Assembly: GCA_016788045.1 (NCBI GenBank)
Contig: JAEUTG010000046.1
Location: 1 to 64,000 of the forward strand
Length of the DNA: 64,000 nt
Origin: Bacteroidales bacterium
Lineage (GTDB): Bacteria > Bacteroidota > Bacteroidia > Bacteroidales > Lentimicrobiaceae
Reading direction: 5' to 3'
Below the pieces are notes generated by a model. It was not told the origin of the DNA. It saw only the letters and a program-made list of their open reading frames with translations, and did not search any database. A program made the translations under genes and the position numbers. Positions 26,101 to 32,814 of this stretch are shown piece after piece (position 1 is the first letter of the stretch; every line of letters begins with the position of its first letter).

Positions 26101-27471
26101 CTGCCCGAACAAGGCAGATTTCATCATCCTTGAAGCTCCGTCAAACGCAACAGTATCCATCAGATTCATCCGTGCCTCTCCTGTTGTTTCCCTGATTTCA
26201 CTTTTCATCACTGAAATACGCAAAGCAATGAATTCTACAATAATCACCGCCCCATCAATAATAATCCCGAAATCAAGAGCACCCAGGCTCATCAGGTTGG
26301 CATCGATCCCGAAAATATACATCATGGCGATGGTAAAAAGCAACGATAGCGGAATCATTGATGTGATTACCAAAGCTGAACGGAGATTTCCCAGAAGGAG
26401 CATCACGGTTAGCATGACGATGAGGGCGCCGAGAATCAGGTTCTCCACAACGGTAAAGGAAGTTTTGGCAACCAGTTCACTCCGGTCAACAATCGGATTG
26501 ATGAATACACCCTCAGGCAGGTTACCCTGAATCTCTTCAACCCGCTTCTTCACCTCATTGATGACTTCCCTCGAATTTGCATTCTTGAGCATCATCACCT
26601 GCCCCAGAATGGTTTCCCCTTTCCCGTTGGCCGTGATGGCCCCGTAGCGGTTGGCATGGCCTGTCTGAACACTGGCAATGTTCCTGATCAGCACAGGACT
26701 TCCCTTTATATTTTTAACAACAATATTTTCAATGTCTTCCGCGGACTTTACCTGGCCATCGCCGCGGATAAAATAGCTTTGGTTGGTTTTTTCAATGTAA
26801 GAACCGCCCGAAATACTGTTGTTCGACTCAAGGGCATCAAATACTTCCATCAGGGTTATGCCGGTTGCATTCAGCTTCTCAGGGTTTATTGATACTTCAT
26901 ATTGTTTGAGCAATCCGCCCCAGCTGTTGATTTCAACCACCCCATTAATGCCCGAAAGCCTTCGCTTTACCACCCAGTCCTGAATGGTCCTTAACTCCGT
27001 GGCAGAATACCGGTCTTCATATCCCTCCTTCACATCGAGTGTATACTGATAAATCTCACCGAGACCGGTGGTCACTGGTCCCATTTCAGGTTCACCAAAC
27101 CCTTCAGGAATGCTTGCTGAAGCACTTTTTAGTTTTTCTGCAATCAACTGACGGGGAAGATAAGTTCCTGATTTTTCATCGAATACAATGGTTACCAGCG
27201 ATATTCCGAATTTAGAAACGGATCTTATTTCCTTAACCCCAGGTAAATTTGCCATCTCCATCTCAACAGGTGCAGTAATATACTGCTCGATTTCCTGGGT
27301 CGAAAGGTTCCCTGAAGTGGTGATCACCTGAACCTGATTGTTGGTAATATCCGGAACTGCACCTACCGGGATCCTGAACACGGCATACAATCCGAAGGAA
27401 GCAACAGTTAATGTAAACAGAATGATAATCAGCTTATTCTTAATACTGAAGTCAATAATTTTCTCTAGCAT
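23131..27471 (-). CDS. cusA: CusA/CzcA-type RND metal pump fused to a TolC-like outer-membrane factor
   Basis: This 1446-residue fusion has two parts. Residues 1 to about 1040 are a heavy-metal efflux RND transporter: an N-terminal helix, two large periplasmic loops, twelve membrane helices and the helix-4 proton-relay segment DFGIIIDGAVIIVEF. From about 1045 a hydrophobic stretch that still looks like a signal peptide (LVILLIAIPTAMASAQQ) leads into about 390 residues of outer-membrane-factor type, with long helical pairs (FGEALELARLNNPELKAF; RQLNANETIQLKTRQQEL). The fused order is known in Bacteroidota. The former signal peptide would serve as a thirteenth helix placing the TolC-like part in the periplasm. 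The adaptor gene follows within 5 bp. Confidence 0.9.
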   Translation of the reverse strand: MLEKIIDFSIKNKLIIILFTLTVASFGLYAVFRIPVGAVPDITNNQVQVITTSGNLSTQEIEQYITAPVEMEMANLPGVKEIRSVSKFGISLVTIVFDEKSGTYLPRQLIAEKLKSASASIPEGFGEPEMGPVTTGLGEIYQYTLDVKEGYEDRYSATELRTIQDWVVKRRLSGINGVVEINSWGGLLKQYEVSINPEKLNATGITLMEVFDALESNNSISGGSYIEKTNQSYFIRGDGQVKSAEDIENIVVKNIKGSPVLIRNIASVQTGHANRYGAITANGKGETILGQVMMLKNANSREVINEVKKRVEEIQGNLPEGVFINPIVDRSELVAKTSFTVVENLILGALIVMLTVMLLLGNLRSALVITSMIPLSLLFTIAMMYIFGIDANLMSLGALDFGIIIDGAVIIVEFIALRISVMKSEIRETTGEARMNLMDTVAFDGASRMMKSALFGQIIILIVFIPILSLTGVEGKMFRPMALSFCFAIIGAMIMGLTWLPVASSLFLRPSTSDKRTIADWFLSLAHRTYLPVIRWACCHKKTVLGAALLSLLLTGFLFTRMGGEFVPTLDEGDFVIQPVLKTGTSLSKTIETTTKMEQILIKGFPEVDKIVSRIGAAEVPTDPMSMEEIDMIIKLRPRKTWTSAGSKEELAERFKDSLSAIPGIEYEFTQPIEMRFNELITGVRSDIAIKIFGDDLEYIDKKANEIKKLIEHIPGAGDVILEKTAGLPQIKIDYNRSKIAYYGADISKLNAHLAAAFGGEAAGVVFEGEKRFDLVVRFDTKNRTDINDIQQMKVPVNDGLLIPLSELATIEYSSGPAKISRENTHRRVVVSVNVRNRDLQSVVKDIQATVDKNITLRPGTYIAYGGQFENLQNATNRLLVAVPVALLLIFIFLHFAFQSFKDAIMIFTAIPLATVGGVFLLWLRDMPFSVSAGVGFIALFGIAVLNGIVLIEHLKELKSEGTHSFRELIIMGAKDRLRPVMLTAGAAAMGFLPMAISNGAGAEVQRPLATVVIGGLFTSTMLTMIALPILFELFYNIKSVRFFPFRIIRGRQGLVILLIAIPTAMASAQQKQISFGEALELARLNNPELKAFALMTEEKKALIPTSFDPEKTVFSVGTDQNNIAANNHPLTVWGVSQNFSFPSLYASRRKEQKAIHQLAFSESNVKQEQIAKQVSLTYLDIQILNEKLRLYRYLDSLYMEVLKGSALRQSKGDITRLDLLNTKARQQQTRQLMNGILSNIDNAMLRLSALMGLDGPFTVSPGIQRIDLNNRNIDSLPFTIQLRNSEKLSQHSLAVERKKLLPDLQLSYFLGTNKYESARIYHGFEAGLAVPLFFGPQKSKIRSSELALEATRQLNANETIQLKTRQQELFNNYHRLSQWLKEYEESGSTLYTEILRTAQFGFDTGEIDFYRYAASTETAFQLKLEYLNNLLEFSSVTLELNYLSK

Positions 27472-27783
27472 GTTAACTCAGTTTAAAAGGTGAGGGAGTA
27501 ACCATGTGAGTATTTGTAAAAATAACTATTGCCTGGAAAAACAGGAATTACCTGTTTTTAAGGCATTCTCCCTTTCAGAATTTGCTGTGCTAAGTTAAAG
27601 TCTATTGTCCTTTAATCAACCTCTTTGTTTAATAAGTTTTGGGTTATTTCTTATGTTATTTTATGATATTGTCTTTTTGGTGCATTGAAATCAGGTGACC
27701 GGCAGGAATATCTCTTTATTGATTACAATAGGTCGTCGCATTGCCCCGAAGTCAGTCCTCAGGAATGGCTTATCTATGCTTTA
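27472..27783. other. Intergenic region upstream of the metal efflux operon
   Basis: This 312-bp stretch lies between the response-regulator gene and the pump gene, both transcribed leftward. It holds the inverted repeat at 27531-27564 and an AT-rich middle (27600-27690). No gene is visible. Confidence 0.5.
27531..27564. promoter_or_regulatory. Inverted repeat upstream of cusA, possible operator
   Basis: GCCTGGAAAAACAGG and CCTGTTTTTAAGGC form an inverted repeat with a perfect 9-bp core (27537-27545 with 27551-27559) around AATTA. It lies 60 bp before the pump start codon. It could bind the adjacent LytTR regulator or another regulator, or fold as a hairpin in the leader; a role as terminator of the regulator transcript is less likely since no T-run follows. 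Confidence 0.45.
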
Positions 27784-28542
27784 TCAGCCATTCAGCCAGT
27801 TCCTGAATTCTGCTGAGCGGTCGACACTTACAATGCTGTCGAATTCATGGTCAGCCGGAGGTTTCAGTTCCAGCTTAATTCTGCTCCTCGACCAGGCTGT
27901 CATCTGAACAATGGCCTCCATATTTACAAGATATTTCCGGTTGATGCGGAAGAAACAAGCCGGGTCAAGCTGCAATTCAAGCTTGTCGAGTGATGTGTCC
28001 AGCGGTAAATTGTTTCCTGTGAAGGTTCGTAGGTAAGTACCTTTTTCCATGACATAGAAATAAGCTACCTCAGCCGTTTCAATCTTTTTGATTTTTTCGC
28101 CGATCTGAATAAGAAATCGTTTTTTATAAGCGGCGGTTCCCTCACCCTTCAGTTGAGATAACAGTGCGTCAAAATCAATGGTAAATGCCGATTTCAGGCT
28201 GTTTAGTTTTCTGAGACTCTCTTCCAGTTCTGATTTTCGGATGGGTTTCAGCAAGTAGGAAATGCTGTTCAGCTGAAAAGCTTTGATTGCGTATTGATCA
28301 TAGGCTGTGGTAAATATTACCGGCGTTGTAACTGCCACCTGATCAAAAATACTGAAACTGATCCCATCGGATAGCTGAATATCAAGAAAGATCAGGTCAG
28401 CAGAATGCTGCATCAGCCAACTGACCGATTCTTTCACCGAGCCAAGTCTGGCGATTACCCTGATCCGGGAATCTGTTTCCAGAAGCATGGATTCCAGCTT
28501 CTCAACAGCAAGTTTTTCATCTTCAATAATCACTACATTCAT
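27784..28542 (-). CDS. LytTR-family response regulator
   Basis: About 252 residues counted from the ATG at 28542. A receiver domain fills residues 1-120: acidic pair in IIEDEK, phospho-acceptor Asp54 in IFLDIQLSDG, Thr in IFTTAYD and Lys in LLKPIRK. A LytTR DNA-binding domain follows at about 150-250 (FLIQIGEKIKKIETAEVAYF; FFRINRKYLVNMEAI). Its ATG comes 1 bp after the kinase stop codon, so kinase and regulator are translated as a pair. By position it may control the adjacent metal efflux operon, but no binding site has been shown. Confidence 0.9.
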   Translation of the reverse strand: MNVVIIEDEKLAVEKLESMLLETDSRIRVIARLGSVKESVSWLMQHSADLIFLDIQLSDGISFSIFDQVAVTTPVIFTTAYDQYAIKAFQLNSISYLLKPIRKSELEESLRKLNSLKSAFTIDFDALLSQLKGEGTAAYKKRFLIQIGEKIKKIETAEVAYFYVMEKGTYLRTFTGNNLPLDTSLDKLELQLDPACFFRINRKYLVNMEAIVQMTAWSRSRIKLELKPPADHEFDSIVSVDRSAEFRNWLNG

Positions 28543-28543
28543 T

Positions 28544-29608
28544 TCAGTCAATTTCAATGAGTGGAAGCCGGGCAATGTAGTCGTTGTTTACGATGGAAAA
28601 TTCAGGTGGCTGGTTGCAAATCAGGGCATATCTTTTTGTCAGGTTCTTTAACCCCAGTCCTGTGGATTTGCCCAGGGTTATTTTTGGCTGAATTCCGTTT
28701 CTTACCATCAGAAAATCGTCTTCGCAATATACATCAATCCGCAATGGCTTTGTCTCGTTGATGACATTGTGTTTGATGGCATTCTCCAATACCACCTGAA
28801 GAGAAAGCGGAGGAAGACTTTTTTTCAGAATTCCGGATGGGATATTGATGGAATATGTGAGGTCATTGCCATAACGGATCTGCTGCAGAAAAAGGTAGGA
28901 TCGCATAAAGTCAAGTTCCTTTTCAAGTGAAGCCACCGGTTGTTCAATTGTTTCAAGCACATACCGGTATATATGAGAAAACTCGTCGATGAATTGCTGT
29001 GCCTTCGCAGTGTTCTTTTCAATCAGCCCCGACAGGACATTCAGGCTGTTGAACATAAAATGCGGATTGATCTGGCTCTTAAGAACCTCAAATTTAATCT
29101 GAGACAATTCTTCCTGCAGATTTTTAGCCATTTGTTCCGCACGCTTACTGTCTGTATAGAACAGCCACCCTTCCAGTATAGCCATCACAAGAATATTCAC
29201 AACAGGAAAGATCAGGCCGTTGGCAATGAGCACCCCGGGAAGCGCCTCGGAATACGGTCTTATCAGATGAGCAAGCATCGTAAAAGCTACAGAAACCACA
29301 AAAGCTGTGAGCACGGCAAAACCTGTCTCTAACAGCACCCGGAGCAATATTTTCCTGTTCCATGGAGCAGTTTTGTTGAGGTGCCTGATCAGAAAAAGGT
29401 CGGGATAAATCAGTAAAAAACCAAATAGTATACTGAGGGAGGTTCCGCGCAGAAGTCTGAAAATAAAATGTGCGAAACTACTCAGTTCATGATATCCTGA
29501 AAAATGGTTGTACAGAATCACAATCAGTTGAATTACAGCAGAAAATCCTGCCAGAAATTTCAGAATTTTACTGAAAGGCAACAACTGATGTATTGATTTA
29601 AAATCCAT
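28544..29608 (-). CDS. YehU/LytS-type sensor histidine kinase
   Basis: About 354 residues from the ATG at 29608; an in-frame TTG at 29626 is less likely. Four membrane helices occupy the N-terminal 160 residues, with no large periplasmic sensor domain. The His_kinase domain (PF06580) carries the QINPHFMFNSLNVLSGL motif with the phospho-accepting His. A HATPase domain follows with VVLENAIKHNVI as N-box and KSTGLGLKNLTKRY as the G-box. This class pairs with LytTR regulators, as here. It probably senses a signal within or near the membrane. Confidence 0.9.
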   Translation of the reverse strand: MDFKSIHQLLPFSKILKFLAGFSAVIQLIVILYNHFSGYHELSSFAHFIFRLLRGTSLSILFGFLLIYPDLFLIRHLNKTAPWNRKILLRVLLETGFAVLTAFVVSVAFTMLAHLIRPYSEALPGVLIANGLIFPVVNILVMAILEGWLFYTDSKRAEQMAKNLQEELSQIKFEVLKSQINPHFMFNSLNVLSGLIEKNTAKAQQFIDEFSHIYRYVLETIEQPVASLEKELDFMRSYLFLQQIRYGNDLTYSINIPSGILKKSLPPLSLQVVLENAIKHNVINETKPLRIDVYCEDDFLMVRNGIQPKITLGKSTGLGLKNLTKRYALICNQPPEFSIVNNDYIARLPLIEID

Positions 29609-29784
29609 TTCTGTATCGTATTTCAAGTCAAACCTACATGAAATAAAGCATATTTACAAACCCATCAATCGGTTTGGTCATCCGTTGACAACCCCATCAA
29701 CACCGGAGTTCGCGTATTCGGGGTAAATTCATGTTATTCATCATGTTGCATTTCAGGAATTTCTACTCATCAGGTAATGGCCTC

Positions 29785-30198
29785 TCACCCTTTCTCAGGT
29801 ATAAACAGCTTTTTTACAGGAAGATTTCCCCGATGCACCGCAACTAACGATAGTGTAACCAGAAGCCCGTCGATGATTCCGGTAAACCAGAAAATTGTCG
29901 GAAACCCTTCAGCAAACAGCATGAATCCGTAAAGCAGCAGGATGTAGAGAATTCTTCCTGAGATCAGACAACCGGCTACAATCAGATACTTACTGATGTT
30001 GCAGGATGCAGCAAACTGCAGATAAGCAAAGCAAAAGAAAAACGACCCTAGAAAAAGGGCATAGAATGGGTCTGTGGATGGATCGTCAATCAAACGTCCC
30101 GTTCCGATAGCAAAGGAATACAGAATCCCGGCTATGCTATCCCACGCCCCACCAAGGGCAATACTTAAAGCCAATAGCTTCATGGAAGCATTTTTCAT
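29785..30198 (-). CDS. Small four-helix membrane protein of unknown function
   Basis: This 137-residue protein has four hydrophobic helices (LLALSIALGGAWDSIAGILY; ALFLGSFFFCFAYLQFAA; YLIVAGCLISGRILYILLLY; TIFWFTGIIDGLLVTLSLVA). No domain is recognised. It begins 16 bp after the secreted metallopeptidase gene, so the two are likely co-transcribed. It ends with the conserved-looking tail PVKKLFIPEKG. Confidence 0.7.
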   Translation of the reverse strand: MKNASMKLLALSIALGGAWDSIAGILYSFAIGTGRLIDDPSTDPFYALFLGSFFFCFAYLQFAASCNISKYLIVAGCLISGRILYILLLYGFMLFAEGFPTIFWFTGIIDGLLVTLSLVAVHRGNLPVKKLFIPEKG

Positions 30199-30214
30199 GA
30201 TTGTCTGTGGTTTG

Positions 30215-31501
30215 TCATTGATGGTTGAAATCCGGGGTTAAAGCAGCATCTTTCAGTTCACTGATCAGCGCTTCCAGAGGACCGGCCTGAGCTTCAATCA
30301 ATTCAATAAGGTCGTTGTCTGCATAGGCTTTTTTAAACTGCTCAAGTCCGGTTATTTCAATAACCCGCTTAACAAAAATGCCCGATATGCTGTAGTTGAC
30401 CATGTTACTGAAGAAGTTGTTTTCTGTTTGAAGTACCAGTGATGGGGTGAGCATCTCTGCATGTTCCCGGAAAACCTTCAGGTCATTTTCATATGCGGCC
30501 TGACTGAACAGATAATCCGTATATTGCCTGAATCCTTCGCTGAAGAAGGCACTGTGGTTTTTCCCGATTTTGCTTTCGATGATACTATGGCCGGTTTCAT
30601 GTTTTACGATGGCCATGTCAAGCGACATACTGTGGTTGATGTTCCCATAGGATTTGCCATACACCGTCTGGGCTTTCGGGGCAGCAATGAAAGCCTGCAG
30701 GTCATCGCGGCTTGCATAGATGTAAGTGGTCACCATTGGAATTCCTGATGTATCTGTCTGGAGAAAGCGGCAAAGATCCTCAACAAAAGTATCTGTCAGG
30801 CTGATTAACGAGTCTGCATCGGGCAGTTGTTTCTGAGAACAGGGAAAAAAATAGTGGATTCTACGGCTTCGTATGCTTTTACAGAAGTAGGCATTGCGCA
30901 AGGCGTCCAGATCATTGATGGAAGGGGTGGAGCCGTCGTTACTGTCGAACCCGGTTATTCTAAGTTGATTTCCGCTGAAGATATAGAGCGGATAAGCTCC
31001 TCCGGCAAGGTAAGCCGTATAGGGATGAATGGATTGTCTGCGGTTGGTGCAGGTATAGATACATCGCCCTGAAGGGTGCATATAGTAGAATGCATCACCT
31101 GAATCCACAAACCGCATGCCATGATAAACAAATCCACTATCGGCCCTTGTGAAAGGGGTAGAGCCCAGTATGTTGACGTTAAACTCATTGATTGGCCCAA
31201 AGTATTGTAAATGCCTTTGAGGCCTGACTTCCCGGAACGCTGATTCGTGAATCCATTCATAAACCAGGTCTTTCCGCCAGAACGAAAAGCCTTCGACAGA
31301 TCGTCTGGCCTCGCTGTCCGGGTTATAATCATCCGGAATAATTACCGTTAATGTATCCGTATTGTAGAAGTCAATCAGCGATTGCATGGTCTCATCGATC
31401 GGGATAAATCCCTGTACCTGGGCAGAAGAGTGCAGGGACATTAGCTGCATTATAAAACATAACCACAGTCCGGGGATTAAACATTTTACTTTCAGACACA
31501 T
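30215..31501 (-). CDS. Secreted gluzincin-type metallopeptidase-like protein
   Basis: This 428-residue exported protein has a signal peptide ending near residue 28 (LWLCFIMQLMSLHSSAQ). The catalytic signature is KHETGHSIIES, an HExxH zinc site, followed after about 20 residues by FFSEGFRQYTDY, whose Glu is the likely third ligand, as in the peptidase MA clan. The N-terminal half (residues about 30-230) has no recognised domain but contains several Cys pairs (GRCIYTCTNRR; NAYFCKS). It lacks a lipobox and a T9SS domain, so it should stay in the periplasm or be released by another route. The neighbour downstream is the small membrane protein. Confidence 0.75.
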   Translation of the reverse strand: MCLKVKCLIPGLWLCFIMQLMSLHSSAQVQGFIPIDETMQSLIDFYNTDTLTVIIPDDYNPDSEARRSVEGFSFWRKDLVYEWIHESAFREVRPQRHLQYFGPINEFNVNILGSTPFTRADSGFVYHGMRFVDSGDAFYYMHPSGRCIYTCTNRRQSIHPYTAYLAGGAYPLYIFSGNQLRITGFDSNDGSTPSINDLDALRNAYFCKSIRSRRIHYFFPCSQKQLPDADSLISLTDTFVEDLCRFLQTDTSGIPMVTTYIYASRDDLQAFIAAPKAQTVYGKSYGNINHSMSLDMAIVKHETGHSIIESKIGKNHSAFFSEGFRQYTDYLFSQAAYENDLKVFREHAEMLTPSLVLQTENNFFSNMVNYSISGIFVKRVIEITGLEQFKKAYADNDLIELIEAQAGPLEALISELKDAALTPDFNHQ

Positions 31502-31581
31502 AATTTTTGGTGTTTACGTTGAAGTAGAGGGCAATCTGAATCTTATCGGTTCAATCCATGCACCAGAAGTCTTTACCTGTA

Positions 31582-31632
31582 TCCGTGTTATCCGTATGAA
31601 TTCCGGAAGAAACCCTATACGGATAACACGGA
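31582..31632. terminator. Long perfect hairpin between OMP and peptidase genes
   Basis: TCCGTGTTATCCGTAT at 31582-31597 pairs perfectly with ATACGGATAACACGGA at 31617-31632 (16 bp, 19-nt loop). It lies 34 bp after the outer-membrane protein gene stop and 81 bp before the peptidase start, both on the minus strand. No T-run follows, so it may be a Rho-independent-like attenuator, a stabilising hairpin or a repeat. Confidence 0.55.
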
Positions 31633-31665
31633 GTAAGTTGGTGAGACTACCCTCAGGACTATGGT

Positions 31666-32253
31666 TTAAAACCGTTTCAGGATGCCTATTCTGAGTGAAA
31701 GGTAACTGTGGTCAATTTCAGTGGTTACACCTTCCCTGATGGTTTCATTGGATAGACTGTTGAATTTTATTCCCGGAGTGATACTCCAGTTTTTCCCCAG
31801 AGGATAGTCGATTCCGGCAGCAAGCTGAAAACCAGGACCATGGCCGGTATCATGGGTAATATCACCTTCCTTGTTTTCAATTTCGATATGATTATAGAGC
31901 AATCCGGCCCTCAGGTAGACGCTCAGGGGACTTTTACCTACAGGATGTTTGTGCTGAACTCCGATAATATAGCCGGTTTCTTCAATACTGACGTTTGAAC
32001 CGGCAAATGATTCATCAGCGCCGAAACGGTTCCATCCCCAGCCACCGTAGATACCAGTATATTTCAGTATTCTGCAGTGCAGAATGCCTTCAAATCCGTA
32101 TCCAGGGTTCAGTTCAGTACCACCTGGCTCAGTTGTGGCCAATGAAGCTCCTCCGCTTAATTCAAAACCAAAGCGCTTTTGAATATCCTGTGCAGCTGAA
32201 GTACCCATAATCAGGGTTACAAGCACTGCGATCATCATTACTCTTGTTTTCAT
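31666..32253 (-). CDS. Small outer-membrane beta-barrel protein
   Basis: This 195-residue protein has a signal peptide (VMMIAVLVTLIMGTSAAQ) and a short barrel of about eight strands (FGFELSGGASLAT; GIYGGWGWNRFGAD; LSVYLRAGLLYNHI; FQLAAGIDYPLG), ending in LSLRIGILKRF with the terminal Phe expected of Bam substrates. It belongs to the broad group of eight-stranded OmpA/OmpX/opacity-like barrels. Its role is unknown. Confidence 0.75.
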   Translation of the reverse strand: MKTRVMMIAVLVTLIMGTSAAQDIQKRFGFELSGGASLATTEPGGTELNPGYGFEGILHCRILKYTGIYGGWGWNRFGADESFAGSNVSIEETGYIIGVQHKHPVGKSPLSVYLRAGLLYNHIEIENKEGDITHDTGHGPGFQLAAGIDYPLGKNWSITPGIKFNSLSNETIREGVTTEIDHSYLSLRIGILKRF

Positions 32254-32564
32254 GTTTCTGTTATTTAATGGATTAAAAACAGAGCAAAAGTATGATGGAG
32301 TAAATCCACGCTAAAAGAAATGGTTCCGGAAGTGCGAAATCAGCCGATGAAGGTGTTTTTGCGAGGGATGAGTGTTTCCGTGAAACCTGGTTTTTCCGGA
32401 AAAAGTGGTCCGGAATGTGCAGTCAGCCGCTTTCGGAGAGGCTCGTTCAGATTATTACGTTGTTTCCACTGCCCGGTAAGGGGAGTCCCCGGGGGCTTTC
32501 TTTCGTACTGTGTTATTTTGCTACACCAGAGTGTTCGGGATTTGCGGATAAAACTGAAACAGTA

Positions 32565-32610
32565 CTCCTTGTCCCCGTTTCTCCTTGTCTTATGATAAGA
32601 AACGAAATCT
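32565..32610 (+). repeat. CTCCTTGTC repeat, copy 1
   Basis: The stretch starts with CTCCTTGTC, repeats it once, and ends TATGATAAGAAACGAAATC. It matches the copy at 32751-32804 at 25 of the last 30 positions. No coding role is apparent. Confidence 0.55.
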
Positions 32611-32750
32611 CAGAATAGAGCAGGATACCCACAAAAGCAGCAAAGGTGTTGTTCACACGCACCTGCCTGTTTGCCCATGCAGACAGGTCAGAAAATAAGA
32701 TGCGCACGAACATCCGGGGAATGAAATCTGTGAATGAAGCAGGATTTAAT

Positions 32751-32804
32751 CTCCTTGTCACCCCGTCACCTTGTCTCCTTGTCACATGATCAGCAACGAA
32801 ATCA
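32751..32804 (+). repeat. CTCCTTGTC repeat, copy 2
   Basis: CTCCTTGTC occurs twice here, with an extra CACCTTGTC between, and the end is CATGATCAGCAACGAAATC. Its distance from copy 1 is about 190 bp. The pair lies upstream of the barrel gene and after the acyl-CoA synthetase gene stop. Confidence 0.55.
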
Positions 32805-32814
32805 TGATTATGAA

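Larger units (their letters stand above)
32254..32814. other. Long intergenic region with small repeats
   Basis: This 561-bp stretch holds no credible gene. A TACTTTTG box on the minus strand (32285-32292) is a likely minus-7 element for the barrel protein gene. The remainder contains two copies of a CTCCTTGTC-rich repeat and an imperfect CCTGCCTGT...AGACAGG palindrome near 32663-32690. Confidence 0.5.

Noticed and set aside
23776-26530. Long plus-strand frames opposite the metal pump
   Set aside because: They lie wholly within the real minus-strand gene and carry no domain.
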